Part shown: one piece after another, positions 1 through 11,375 of the stretch | How positions within the stretch are numbered: position 1 is the stretch's first letter | Layout: each line of letters opens with the position of its first letter | Assembly: GCA_961205875.1 (NCBI GenBank) | Contig: OY540813.1 | Coordinates: 11,937,001-12,001,000 of the forward strand | DNA length: 64,000 bases | From: Sialis fuliginosa | Lineage: Eukaryota > Arthropoda > Insecta > Megaloptera > Sialidae | Direction of reading: 5' to 3' | The notes under the pieces: model-generated | Seen by the model: only the letters and a program-made list of their open reading frames with translations | The model's database searches: none | What the model was told of the DNA's origin: nothing | Made by a program: the position numbers and the translations under genes

Positions 1-1074
1 ATGTATATGTAAAATTTTCAAAATAATTACTACTTCTACTAAACGAGTGTTTTTCAAGTAGTTACTTCGACAAAGGTCTATTAATTTGATTACATTTTCA
101 TGTAATTGTTGAAGTTCTGTTTGTAAATGTATTTAAATGTTTTAATGTTAATTTGGAAAAGTTTAAAAGTAATGTTATTTGTATTTGATAAATAATAAAA
201 ATAGTAGTTAAGTATATATGTATTTGTCACTAAACCAAAAATTTGTTTGTTTTTATGTACCGAAAATAATATTTGAGTATATTTCTACCGTCTGTTAATT
301 TGTGTGATTTTTTTTCTTTGTTAGTACAAAATTAAAAATGTTTTCAGGATCTACTTAATGTATTTTATCAATTCAAATCTGAATTTAATTATTATCTAGA
401 GAAGACTAACGCTAATTACAAGTTTTTATGGCTCGTAGTAAATTATTATATATATTTTTATATTTTATAGTTATTTTCTCCTTTGGCCGGAAAAATAAAA
501 AGGAAAATTTGTCCGCTATATAATCAAACTTGGACAGTGCTGAATTACACTATGTATAATATATTACTGCTTTCAACCGATAGAAAATATCGATTATTAT
601 TGACGAACAGCTTAACTAACAATACCACGATAAATCCAAGATTAAACTCATTACGCCGCGACCGCCATATGTATTATATAAATGAGTACTGCGTATACTA
701 TTATTGGCTATAAGTTACCTATCTATATATTATTAAATAAACAATATTATAAAGTTAAATAGAAGTTGGTGTTTGAATAAATAACATTACATTTTGAGAC
801 GAGTAGAGAATATAAACTTGGGGCTTCTTCATTTGTTACCCACGTCAGCTCCTTCGAACTACATTTAACACTAAAAAAACTTTATCCCCGACACTACATC
901 GATAGTTGATAGAAAATTCTGAGACGGTATTTTATAAAATAATTACTTTTCAGTGTAAGCTATAAAATGAAGTTTGATAATGGCATGCTTATCTTATTTT
1001 CTTTCGTCTACCATTTCTGATTTTTGTATACTATATTATTTATGAAAATTGTCTTCTTGGAAATTTGAAATTCA
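1..1074. other. AT-rich DNA, nothing assigned
   Basis: No splice-bounded exon, RNA gene or clear inverted-end element was seen. The open frame at 483-713 has AT-driven composition, no recognisable domain and no splice context, so I treat it as chance. Confidence 0.5.
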
Positions 1075-1075
1075 T

Positions 1076-1236
1076 ACTAATAATATAAATGCGAAAGTGT
1101 GTCTGTTTGTTACCTTTTCACGGCTAAACCATTGAATTGATCTTGATGAAAAGCGGGGAGATAGGAGGAAGGACATTTCATATTCTGAAAAATTGATTAG
1201 ATAAAAAAAATACAAATTCCACACGGTAACAGCTAG
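1076..1236 (+). mobile_element. Helitron-like fragment with CTAG 3' end
   Basis: A stretch with TTTGTTACCTTTTCACGGC and 'ctaaaccattgaattgatct' closes with CACACGGTAACAGCTAG followed by T. Helitrons typically end in CTRR and insert between A and T, so CTAG|T fits a 3' terminus. A related stretch lies at 30333-30500. There is no RepHel coding sequence, so it is a non-autonomous remnant. The 5' boundary is uncertain. Confidence 0.45.
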
Positions 1237-2188
1237 TTATTTACAAAAACAAATATTTTTTCATACAGATATGTTTTTTTTTTATAATAAATCAACTGCT
1301 TTTATTTTCATTCTTGTAGGTATCTGAAACGACACATAGGTATAATTAAAAATTTAATTAATTAGTTTCTTTATTTATTTTTAAAAAGATACTGTATGTA
1401 AAAAAAGTTAACACGATTCGATATTTTATAATTTATTAAGATAATTTATCTTTTAATTTAGTATTTGTGCTACTTATTGTATTTAATGATTAATTAGTAG
1501 GTATTTAGGGATGAATGAATACATTAACATCTTGAAATTTCAAAAATACATTATTGATAGGTATCGTTAGCGAACCGACTGTGATCGATTTTTTTTTAAT
1601 TTTCCGGCAATTAATTTTCTTCCAAGAAAATTAGAGTAAGGTAAATCTGAGTTCATGGTTATAAATACCTATATTAAAAAATAACAATTATTTATATTTG
1701 TTATTAATTATTCTGTATACAATAGGCTTATTATTAAATATTAAAATATCAATTAAATTATATATTATTATTAATAAACAAACAAATAAGTGTTTGTTGT
1801 TAATACCACTGAATTGGTAATCTTTTTATTGATAAAATGTGTATGCAATATTATCCATATTTATATTGAAATAATGAATACGTCAATAAATATTTAAATA
1901 ATTTGTTTGGGTATGCATATATTATGTATAAATCAATTCATAAATATCGATTTAGTTTAAATTAAATTAATTGATTTTATTAATAATAATAATAATAAAA
2001 ATAATAACTGTCGTAGAATGTCCCTTATTTATAGTTAGTTGTTGTTTTTTAAAATACATTTTAAAATTTTAAATAAACATTATTTCATAAACTTTATACT
2101 GATTCATTTTTTACTAAAATAAGTCATTGTAAGAAATATATTCAAGAACTCAGTGTTGTTATATCAAAATATCTGCCTTGGCAACCAC
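1237..2188. other. AT-rich DNA, nothing assigned
   Basis: Long A/T tracts, with a short AAT repeat near 1980-1998. No exon or element ends were recognised. Confidence 0.45.
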
Positions 2189-2201
2189 GGGACTTTCTTA
2201 T

Positions 2202-2223
2202 ACCTAACCTAACCTAACCTAAC
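2202..2223. repeat. Interstitial CCTAA telomere-like run
   Basis: Four consecutive CCTAA units, the complement of the insect telomere repeat TTAGG. The run sits just inside the left end of the repeat at 2191-2942, so it is more likely element sequence than a former chromosome end. Confidence 0.6.
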
Positions 2224-2756
2224 AGTGAATTGTATACGTGATTCTTTGTTTATTAAAACATTTCTAACAAATTAACAAGAAAGAACAAAATGAATAATTT
2301 TATATTTATATAACAAGTGATTTTTTTAACGTAATAACAAAACGGATGTTTACTCTTGTAAATTTTTGGATTTTTGAAATCAGAAAAAAATGTTTTAGAT
2401 AAAAAATGTCGAGTATGTTATTATTTATAATTTATTCCCCATATATTTTTTTCTCTGTTATGAACCATTTGAATTATAATAAATTTTTTTCTTCAAAAAT
2501 TCGTTTTTACAAAAAAATGAATAGAACATAAATTATAGATATAGATATTACCTACATTTTTTAACTTGACCATTTTTCTCTATTTTGCACTGTTTCAGAG
2601 TAATTCGAAAAATTAAAAAATCGAGGTAGGTAAACATCCGTATCCGGTTGAAAGATCGTTTTCAAAAATAAAACGTTTTCTTCCCAGCCAAAAATTAATC
2701 TTAAATATAAAATATCACCCTTCTACGATTTGTCGTATTTGAGTTACAGCGCTTAC

Positions 2757-2795
2757 AGACAGACAGACAGACAGACCGACAGACAGACAGACGGA
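2757..2795. repeat. AGAC microsatellite
   Basis: About nine imperfect AGAC units inside the dispersed repeat. Shorter versions occur at the matching position of the related copies near 14050 and 63490. Confidence 0.8.
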
Positions 2796-2942
2796 CACAC
2801 AGACATCATGACGAAAATAGTCAGAATGGATTCAGGGAAGGTCAAAATAGATAATTCCGTCAAAATCCGGAATTTGAAAAAAATCGGCTTCACTATACTT
2901 ACTTATACTAATGTATATTTCATATACATGGTATAAGAAAGT

Positions 2943-4510
2943 AAAATGGGTTCTTAAGTAAGATATCAAATAAAAACAAATTTTGGGTATTTTATTTAGA
3001 GGTTATAGCTCTTTACAAACAATTTCCGGGCACATACTCATACAAACATTTTTGCTTGAAATTACTTTCTCGTTATATTGTTAAAGTTTGGAACATCAGT
3101 TCTGAAACATCCTGTAAGTTGTCAGCTTAACTTTCTGTAATTAAAACGACGATTTCTTAACTTTTTTCTTTTCTGTAATTAGTAACTATATGACTTTTGA
3201 ATTATAAATGAAATCATAAAAACGCGACTTATTGCGAGAAGCTCTAGCACGTAAGGTTAACTAGTAGCGTTAAAGACATTATATATATGTATATTGATGG
3301 GAAGCATTTAAACTGATAATTTTCGTGTAATCGATGTTTTCGGGTCGGGAGATGTTTAATTATAACTCGGTTAAACGATTACAACATGTATGATGATGAT
3401 CTTAGGAATTAACCCTTTCAGTGAAGCGTATTATTCATTAACTGAATTAGACAAGGAGTATATCATACGTTATTGTTGGTACAGAGAGAGATATTCATAT
3501 ATACTCGTATATTTATAGAAAATATGTATACAAAGATAACTTATTTTGCAGTTGTATAAAAAAATAGAAAAATACTTATCGGGATTTCTCTAGAGCTTCG
3601 CACGAGACGATTTGAGACTAGGTAGACTAAATTAGAATTGGCACTCTCGTCTCGGTACCGAATTTTATAACAGACTCGTCTCGGCTTCGTCTTGTAGTAC
3701 CCGTAAAATTCAAAATTGATTTCAATTTTCTTTAAGTTGCTTAATATCGTACTATTTGTTAAAATAAAATAAATTAAACAGAGGTACTAACTTTTTATTT
3801 TTTTGTCTGTGACTAGACTCGTCGTTACATTTTATAATTTGTCTGTGTGCTTTAATATCAGTTTACAAAAATTGAAGATTTTAATTATGAGTAAAAAAAT
3901 TACAAAAAACATATTTTTATAATTGCAAGTCGCTTCAAACCCGCCCTAAAAACAGGATTAAAATTTTGGGGAGGGGGCAAAAAGTATTCATTATCCTTCA
4001 CTGAAAATTTTGGGGGTGTAGCTGCCCCCTCCCCCACCCTGCCGCCTGGCTCAGGCGCCACTGCTCGTTTGATGTGCATAAAATAAATAATATCATTAAA
4101 AAAATACTATTTCGAATATTAACATTAGAATTACGACTTCTAGTGGGCGTTTAATTGACAATTGATATAGTATGCCTTGTAGACTGAATTTTTCCTAATT
4201 TTGAGGAACAACTTTAGACAGTTGTGGATGATGGATAGATATATCTTCGTTGATTAGTTCTGGCAACTGAAAACGGTTCTTTAATATGTCATGAACGTAT
4301 CAACCATGACATGTGTGGAAGATGGATGGATTACTCCCATAATAGAATTCTTTTCTTCAAATGTTTGCATGTATTTACGTTCTTAGAAAAATCAAGAAAA
4401 TTAGGAAATTATTACATAATTTAATACTGGGTCAAATCTATAGACAACTCTATTGTAAGTCTTGAGGCTTCCGCGGTGATCTTGATATGGATTTTGGCTT
4501 CGTTTCATCA
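2943..4510. other. AT-rich DNA with a hAT-like end near 4063
   Basis: Mostly unassigned. Around 3960-4063 a G-rich then C-rich stretch ends in GGCTCAGGCGCCACTG; reversed, this begins CAGTGGCGCC, which resembles a hAT terminus, but no partner end or TSD was found. A segment near 3590-3710 repeats 'gtctcg' motifs without clear ends. Confidence 0.35.
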
Positions 4511-4581
4511 CACATTGCAGTGGATATCTTCAGAGCTCTTCTAAAGTACAGAAGAGTCCTAAAGATGTCCACTGCAATGTG
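4511..4581 (+). ncRNA. Candidate pre-miRNA-like hairpin
   Basis: Two 32-nt arms (4511-4542 and 4550-4581) pair around a 7-nt loop, AAAGTAC. Read on the plus strand I count 28 Watson-Crick pairs, two G-U wobbles and two C-A mismatches. Arm length, loop size and imperfect pairing match a miRNA precursor. It could equally be a tiny foldback element, since it lies just left of a DNA transposon at 4619. The mature sequence is not one I recognise, and expression cannot be inferred from sequence alone. Confidence 0.25.
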
Positions 4582-4618
4582 GCTAATTTGAAACTGGGAA
4601 TAGGTCAACAAAAATAGG

Positions 4619-5194
4619 TAGGGTCGAGTGGGGTAAATATGAATCACCAAAAAATGGGGTAAAAGTGAAACAGGCTTTCAACTAAAAAACTAATTTGTTT
4701 ATAGGAGAATTATAAAAACTGACATTATCATTAAAGGTTTTGTTAAAGCGACCTGAAATGTGAATCACCTAATAAGTGATGTGTCACCCCTACAGATTTT
4801 CCTGTTAGTCGATGTCAAAACGTGTGAAATAAAATTTAATTCTTTACACATAACTTTCAATATAGTTCAGATATTAATTAAAGTTACAATTTCACATTGA
4901 TATGCCACAAATAAGATAAATCAAAGTTGCCTTTGTAGCTTTTTTTTTAATTTTTCGAGAAATATTTTCCCTTACCTGTTTCACTTTTCCCCAAATTAGA
5001 GGTTAAAAATGAAACACACTTTTTTCATTTTTAAAGTCCGTGTTGTATCGTACAGTTCAAATGACGTAAGTATTTAAAATGGTTATTCATAAGCGCATCT
5101 AGTAGGAAAAAATTAAAGTATGAATTTGTATCGTTAACTGTTAAAAAACATGAAAGATTTGTATTTTGTTTCACTTTTGCCCCAGTAGACCCTA
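4619..5194. mobile_element. Non-autonomous DNA transposon, TAGGGTC ends
   Basis: The left end reads TAGGGTCGAGTGGGGTAAA and the right end, reversed, TAGGGTCTACTGGGGCAAAA. Near the left end is GGGGTAAAAGTGAAAC, and the interior and right part carry CTGTTTCACTTTTCCCC and GTTTCACTTTTGCCCC, so subterminal copies of the end sequence repeat in both orientations. Length is about 576 bp with no transposase frame. I saw no convincing target-site duplication, so the superfamily is not assigned. Confidence 0.6.
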
Positions 5195-5846
5195 TGTAAA
5201 TGTTAATAATCTAAAAACATACCTTAATTTTAAGCCTCTGTCTTCTCTGAACGTAGAGACGAAATAATAAATATAACCATTCTATTTGATATTTTATAAT
5301 TGGCCAATACGCATTCGGCGTGCAATTTCCCCGTATTACATAATTGTTTGTATATTTCCCTGAACTGTAATTTGGGGCTGTGTGTAAATGTAACGTGAGC
5401 ACTACCCTCCTTTCCGCAAAATACCTACCACAAATCCCCCCCTCTTCTAAATATACCGTAGGGGGTCGTTTGGTGTCGCGCAATCTCGACGGCCTTGTGT
5501 TGCAGCGAAATTTTTATAATGTGTCAAAAACAGTTAGAGCTATGTGATTGATGTATGTACGTATGTGTGCATGTGTGTGGGGGAAAATGGGGGGAAGTGA
5601 TAAATTTTTTGTATACCGAGAATTTGTCATATTGCGGGTTCATAAATTTAATGTGTTTGTATTTATTATATATTTTATGTTTATTACCTATATAGATATA
5701 ATATCTATAAACTATAGCAGTTTTCAAAATTTATGTGTACTGTTTTTGGATGATAAAACTTCAAATGATTCATTGTGATAAAAGTTACTGACTTTACTGT
5801 TTGTCGGTTTTTAAATTAGTTTTTAAAATGGTATCGAGGCACGTAA
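5195..5846. other. Non-repeat block, richer in GC at 5300-5510
   Basis: 5300-5510 has higher GC and CpG than its surroundings and matches no repeat seen elsewhere in the window. The overlapping open frames on both strands (5211-5483 minus, 5524-5727 minus, 5548-5778 plus) show no domain or splice context and are treated as chance. A regulatory block is possible, but only conservation would show it. Confidence 0.3.
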
Positions 5847-6183
5847 GGGGTCATCTATAAATTACGTCACACGTTAAGAGGGAGGGTCTACAAAATGTGA
5901 CGTGGTGTGACAAGAGTGGGAGTCACAATCTTTTAACGTCACATTTGAAAAAATTCTAAGAGCAAAAATGTGAAGAAAAATTAATATGTTGTTAATAACT
6001 CGAAACCTGTGAAGAGTTATTGAGAAAATTTCAAAAATTTTCTTTTTTTTCGTTGATTTTGTGTAACTAATTATTAACTTCAATACAGAGAGGGGGTCAC
6101 ACAAATGTGACAACTTGTGACAAGGTCGAGGAAGGGGGGAGTAATAAACCATGAAATTTGTGACGTAATTAATGGATGGTTCC
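5847..6183. mobile_element. MITE with ATAAATTACGTCAC ends (copy 1)
   Basis: The left end is GGGGTCATCTATAAATTACG and the right end, reversed, GGAACCATCCATTAATTACG. The interior has GGGAGGGTC and several TGTGACAA-type motifs in both orientations. A second copy in the opposite orientation lies at 40130-40413. No coding capacity. The minus-strand open frame at 5874-6152 is internal to this element and not a gene. Confidence 0.7.
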
Positions 6184-7041
6184 TAACTAGTAAATTATTT
6201 ACCAGAAAATCAAACAATTAACTCAATATTTGATTACGTGTAGTCTGCTTGCAATAATTTGAGTTTATATTTTTATATTAATTAGTATTTTTTAACATCT
6301 TCATAAGAAAAATTTATTTTATTTTGTAAGGAAAAGGTAAATAAAATAAGCCATAAATAAATATAAGAATATAAACTTTTTCAACGAACTATTCTTTATT
6401 ACGACACAGTAACTCAATTACTACGGCTGCGTTAATTCTTACATTGTATAAAAAGGGTATCAGCAGAAGAAGCCGGTCTATAATTGATGGGAAATCCGTA
6501 GAACTGACCGAAAAGAAAATAATACCGAATTAACTCGTAGATTTTCTTTTATTTCTTTTCTATCCTCTATCAATAGAATGTATTTGATGTTCTATATTCT
6601 ATTTTATATACTTCTATACAATATTATCTGAGATCAATAAAAACATGCTTTTGTAAATAAATTCATTTTATCGAAACGGAAAAGTATTGTCTTTTATTTA
6701 ATAGAAATTAACGATGATCATTTGAACTGTCCGCAGTCAAAAACAAACAATTTTTATTTTCAGGTATAAATTACTTCTCAACATTTATTTTTATGTATAA
6801 TTTATTAATTGGACAGATTATACGTAATTGTATATTTTGAAAATTCGTAACTTTTTTTGCTTGATTTTGGTTGTTGGTCAGTAAATATCAACAAATATGG
6901 TTTACCGGTAAATAAATAAATTAGAGTGATTCGATTAGTATGAGATACATGTACTACAGTAAAAAAAGCTACCATATCTAGTTAGTTTTATTGTTTTTGT
7001 AAGAAAAAACCTGCTGAAAGTAGTGAAACTCATGCAAAATT
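6184..7041. other. AT-rich DNA, nothing assigned
   Basis: No exon, RNA gene or element ends recognised. Confidence 0.4.
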
Positions 7042-7071
7042 TTTCTTACCTATTTTCCACTCACCTAATAT

Positions 7072-7394
7072 ACCGAAAATCTTGCAACCGGGCGCGTCAG
7101 CAGCGCGTTTAACTTAACGAGTTTAACGCGCTGCTGACGCACCCGGTTGCAAGATTTTGAAGGCTGATTATGATAGAAGGGGTTCTTACTTAGTATACTG
7201 CTTACAAATAAATTTTCAGATTTTTTAAAGTAGTTGCAACATTTTTACAAAAATAAAGCCGCCCCTGCGCCAAACGCTAACGAAACTAGCTGACTGACGG
7301 CAGGCTGTATCTCTACACCATAAATGTGATGTAATATAAAAAAATCAGCCTTTATAAAGTAGTTGCAATTTTTGGCGCTCACCTCTCGGACTAT
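7072..7394. mobile_element. Candidate 323-bp insertion flanked by AATAT
   Basis: Inferred from the interrupted tandem duplication. It begins with the 38-bp-arm hairpin at 7076-7158 and contains two related segments with AAAGTAGTTGCAA. No terminal inverted repeat spans the whole insert and no coding frame is seen. The 5-bp flanking repeat is AT-only, so it is weak evidence for a duplication. Confidence 0.4.
7076..7158. repeat. GC-rich perfect-looking hairpin, 38-bp arms
   Basis: The arms at 7076-7113 and 7121-7158 are reverse complements apart from two or three positions, with a 7-nt loop TTAACGA. The stem contains GCGTCAGCAGCGCG, much richer in GC than the surroundings. It may be a minimal foldback element or an RNA stem-loop. 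It is not a bacterial-type terminator, since the context is eukaryotic and there is no adjacent gene. Confidence 0.75.
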
Positions 7395-7670
7395 AATATG
7401 CCTACAGAATAGAAACCCAAAATGTCAACAATAACTTATTGAAATTAAAATTATTAAAACCATTTGTTATTTTTAATTATGCATATACATTATACATATA
7501 CCTATCTACTATTGATTTTTTTTCTTACTTATTTTCCACTAACCTAATATGCCTACAGAATAGAAACCTAAAATGTCAACAATAGCTTATTGAAATTAAA
7601 ATTATTAAAACTATTTGTTATTTTTAATTATGCATATACATATATCTACTATTGATTTAGATTTACATTT

Positions 7671-9059
7671 GTGTTTTAATATTTAAAATACAAGCAGTGT
7701 GTAATTTGTTTATTAATTGTCCAATAAAATGCACTGCACGTATGCACTATTAAATATTATTTGCTCACTTTATATTTAGTTATTATAATAATGTCACAAT
7801 CAATGTAATTTTATTTTCTATTTGCTACCAGAACAATTATGACTCAGTTAATAGTATTGTATATGCAGTAATTAGTATTTTTTTATTAAAATATTATTTT
7901 TAATTAAAAGTAAAAGCTTACAAAAAATTTAAAAGTTTTGAGCTGTTGTTGACAATTTCTCTATTGTTTTGGTGTTATAAGCATTGACTGTTTCAAATTT
8001 CATATTTCAACCTCTTATGAAAGTGACATTTTGGAAGTATACCTAACCTAACCTACTCGTAATTGACTTTTGAAAATTGTCATTTAAAACAATATGTTAC
8101 TGAAAAGTAAGGACCAGTCGAATTATTTGTGACAACTATCAATCACAACAAATAAAAATCTTAATAAAAGCTCGTTTTACAGTTTTTTAATTTTGAGCAA
8201 TAATTTAAATTAAAGAGCAATCCAGTGTCTTTAAAATGATATGTAACTTTAAACTTGTTTTTTTATATAGTTAATCATTTAAAAAATGATATATTGTTTT
8301 AATAATCTTATTTTGAGGGCATTTTTAAAACGATTAACTGTAATAAATGTTTGCCTGTAATATATCCTTTTAAAGGCACTGAATTTCTCTTTAATTTAAA
8401 CTATTGCGCATTTAAATATGTTTCCCGGTTACCGAGATTTAATGCCCAAAATGTTATACTTTTTTCCCTATAATAGTCATTTAGGAACATCAGGATGATA
8501 TCCAATTACAAAATCATTTCGTAGTTGTTTTAAAGATATACCTACAAATGCAAATTTTGCGCATATAGCGTTTCGAAGATTCGGAAAAAAATTCCAGTTT
8601 TATAAATAAAATACAACTGACTTGTACAATGTACATCCCTGTATACATACATACAAATCTAAATACCCACACAACGATACAACTGTAAATACATCCCAAT
8701 AGAAATCATAGTCGAACACGCATCCGACAATATAATCTCATCAAACTGAAAAAAGGTGTTAGACATACACACACTGTAGACAATACATGGTCATTAAGTC
8801 GCACGTTGTTGTTGACACAAAAGCGTGCATTGGGACTTTTTCAATCAGTCTCGAGATAATTCAAAACACAAGTTTTCGAGAATGTTTCTATTTGATCCAA
8901 CAACGACACCTAACCACAAAAAAAATGTTTCGGTTTCTTGAGCATTGTCTTGTGTTTCCTCGTTTCATTTCCGTCTATTTTTGTGCTTTGGATGTGTCAC
9001 TAAGGTGAGGTGATTGGAATCATGCTTTTCTGAAAGAAGATACAACTCGTTTCATGTTT
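7671..9059. other. AT-rich DNA with short CCTAA run
   Basis: CCTAACCTAACCTA lies at 8042-8055. The open frames at 8514-8699 (minus) and 8787-9008 (plus) lack domains and splice context. From about 9040 sequence shared with the foldback element at 11376-12213 begins. Confidence 0.4.
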
Positions 9060-9201
9060 CAAGTTTCGAAATATTTATTTCCTTGCTCTCGTTACAAAAT
9101 AAGGTAGTTTATGACCCAAAATAAACCCCCCCACAAGGATTACCTTGTAATTCAATTTTAAGAGGTGCCACAACGGGGGTCGTGTTTCCCATTTAAACAA
9201 C

Positions 9202-9209
9202 ATGGAAAC
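9202..9209. repeat. hAT target-site duplication, left
   Basis: ATGGAAAC immediately left of the element at 9210-10152. The identical octamer lies at 10153-10160 on its right. Confidence 0.85.
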
Positions 9210-10152
9210 TAGGGTTTGCAATCCCGCAATGCGGGATCCCGCACGTTTTGGAGATCTGCGGATCCCGCACTGAAAATGCGGGATCCGCGCGGAATTTTTT
9301 GAACATTAAATTTGTAGGTCGCGTGCGTTTTGAATACTTATAAAGCGTAAATATGGATAAAAAAAGGTAACAATTTTGAAAAAAAAATTAAGGTTGAGAT
9401 GACTGAATATGAAACTAGTGAAATAAATTATATCTTATTCACGATTAGTTAAGTGGTTACATACCTCCAGAATTAAAAAAAAAAAACGTTCGAAAAATGT
9501 GACCGCACAACCGATTAAAACATGCCAGGATTCGTGCGACTCAGGCGACGAAAGAAGCTCGAACAGCCCGCAGATTACAAAAAAAACATAAAAAATACGA
9601 AATACAAAAATTTAGAAGAAGAATGGCAGATTAAATGAAAGTTAACCACAAAAATTTAATACACAAAATTCGTGTTTTCTCAACACTATCTTTTTCTATA
9701 TGATCTACACGATATTTTTTAACAGATATTTAATGGTTTAGTTTTAGTGACATACCGTATATACCAGCGCGGCGTCAAAGGCGACCTACGTATAAAACAA
9801 GGGCTAATTTATAAGCAACGAAGGACTTAAAAAAATTGAAATGGATAATCGAACAAAAAGACAAAAGTAGTTAGAAGCATCTTGTACTTGTACCTAACAT
9901 ATTAGACAATCTCCTATTCACAGGTGTATTTTATGGATTTTACGTCGTTCTATACGGTACATGTTACGTTTATGTATCATATGAAACTATTTTTCATTAT
10001 TTAATTGTCATGTTAACTAAATAATAGTAATTTTAAGCATGAATAATAAAAATGTTGGAAAAATTTTGGGAAAACTGCGGGATCCCGCGGGATTTACAGA
10101 TTTCCCGCAAAATTCCCGCGGGAAAAAAAAGTCTGCGGGATTGCAAACCCTA
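9210..10152. mobile_element. Non-autonomous hAT element, 943 bp
   Basis: Both ends share a 19-bp inverted repeat, TAGGGTTTGCAATCCCGCA, and the element is flanked by the perfect 8-bp duplication ATGGAAAC. An 8-bp duplication and a TAGGG-type end define the hAT superfamily. Just inside the left end are several copies of GCGGGATCC-type motifs, and GCGGGATCCCGCGGG lies just inside the right end; subterminal motif arrays of this kind are where hAT transposases bind. The interior shows no intact transposase. It interrupts an older foldback element, and the perfect duplication implies a fairly recent insertion. Confidence 0.9.
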
Positions 10153-10245
10153 ATGGAAACATTATTCTTTAATACGAAATATGGTATTACTTACTATTAA
10201 GGAATACAATTATGTTCTAATAATGCTAGTTGGTCTATTCCTTTT

Positions 10246-11055
10246 CCGATAGCTCAGTAGTTGGGTAATATATTGCTATTTATAGAAAATTGACGTTAAA
10301 ATGTTGATTTTTGTAAAAAATAAATTTACTTTTATGAATACAATTTTATAAATTATATATATATGTTAATATAATAATAATATTTTATTGTTGTTTAGCC
10401 ATAAAGAAACAGTAAATACAAAAAAAGGAATACTAAATTATAACAAAACCAAACTGAGTTAAAATTCTTAAAGAAATTCTTTAACTTTATAGTGACAACA
10501 TTTCAGCAAGTTATTTTTAAGTTCTATTTAAAATTTTTTGATTGGTAGATTTTGGCAAATTTTATAATTTTTGTTTCCATAGAGTTTAATTTAAAGCAGT
10601 TAGATAGATAGAGCAGTCCATGCATTATGTCTATGAGTTAATCGATGTTTGTACAAAACTTTTAATACGATTAGTTAACTAATTAATTAACTAATCTTCC
10701 ATTATTTTTTGTTTAGTTTGCATAAATAAAAACATTTGTTGAATACCCGCTATATTTAAAGTTAGATCTTAATTTATTGAACATTCGTGATCGATTGAAT
10801 TAATCGGGTATTTTAAGGGAAGTAGAAAAAATACACATTTAATGAATAATTACCCTGAATCCGCCGTTAATTTTCATAATCAGAGTTGATTTATTAAAAA
10901 AATCAATTTATTATTAGGTTCTACTAATTTAAAACCTCACCCATAAAAAGCCTTGTATTTAATAATAAATATAAAATTTTATGTTAGTTCTACATCGACT
11001 TGCAAACAATTTTAAATCTTCGTTTGCATGTATTTATAAGATACAGACTACTGTA
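10246..11055. other. AT-rich DNA, nothing assigned
   Basis: Contains AATTAATTAAC-type runs near 10676-10695. No exon or element ends recognised. Confidence 0.4.
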
Positions 11056-11059
11056 GATC

Positions 11060-11330
11060 ATGCCGCCTCTCTCCCCCACGTTGATGGATACGAGAACGTA
11101 ATCGGAACGAGTATACGTCGCCGTTTAGTTCTCCTCCGCTCGACTCACTCCGCAGTAGACGCTCTGTGGCGGTTCGAAACCCCCACACCACGGCACCTAC
11201 TTGTAGATTCACCAACACGGTCTCGCTGTTCAACACCATCGGTATTTGGTAGAGGGGTGGGGGGAGGAGAGTAGCTCCGTGTGCTCCCCCACCCCGTCTG
11301 GAGATGTTAACCCTCATACACACGATTTCC
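11060..11330 (+). promoter_or_regulatory. CpG-rich cluster upstream of the signal exon
   Basis: This stretch is clearly richer in GC and CpG than its surroundings (ACGTCGCCG, TCCGCTCGACTCACTCCG, GGCGGTTCG). It is not repeated elsewhere in the window and lies about 2.4 kb upstream of the plus-strand coding exon at 13637. TTAGTTC and TCACTCC resemble weak insect initiators and AGACGC resembles a downstream promoter element, but the spacing is not ideal and there is no TATA box. I infer a possible promoter or untranslated first exon. The overlapping open frames on both strands look like by-products of GC content. Confidence 0.3.
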
Positions 11331-11375
11331 GAGAGCGATATATTTGTGAATTTGTGGGAAGGAGTGAGTGGGTGG

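Larger units (their letters stand above)
2191..2942. mobile_element. Repeat with ACTTTCTTATAC inverted ends (copy 1)
   Basis: The left end reads GGGACTTTCTTATACC and the right end GGTATAAGAAAGT, an inverted pair. The interior holds a CCTAA run (2202-2223), a stretch shared in inverted orientation with 33378-33711, and a (AGAC)n tract followed by 'agacatcatgacgaaaatag' that is shared with 13955-14214. It looks like a non-autonomous DNA transposon, or a composite of two related ones. No transposase is visible. The open frame at 2730-2936 is the translated AGAC repeat and is not a gene. Confidence 0.45.
7042..7670. repeat. Tandem duplication (~151 bp) interrupted by an insertion
   Basis: The block starting CCTACAGAATAGAAAC at 7401 recurs at 7552, a 151-bp period, with 'tgtcaacaata' and 'gttatttttaattatgcata' in both units. 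The segment before the second unit (TTATTTTCCACTAACCTAAT, about 7530) also occurs at 7050-7069. The sequence between 7072 and 7394 therefore looks like an insertion into the first unit, flanked by AATAT at 7067-7071 and 7395-7399. Confidence 0.6.
9060..10245. mobile_element. Foldback-type element (copy 1), split by hAT
   Basis: Segments TCTCGTTACAAAATAAGG, TTCAATTTTAAGAGGTGCC and GTTTCCCATTTAAA match the left arm of the element at 11376-12213 in the same order. After the hAT insertion the match resumes with ATTATTCTTTAATACGAA and continues to TTCCGATAGCTCAGTA, which matches the centre of the other copy in reverse. The right arm seems to be missing or degraded. Confidence 0.6.

Noticed and set aside
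2730..2936. Open frame with repeated QTDR residues
   Set aside because: A translation of the AGAC microsatellite inside a dispersed repeat.
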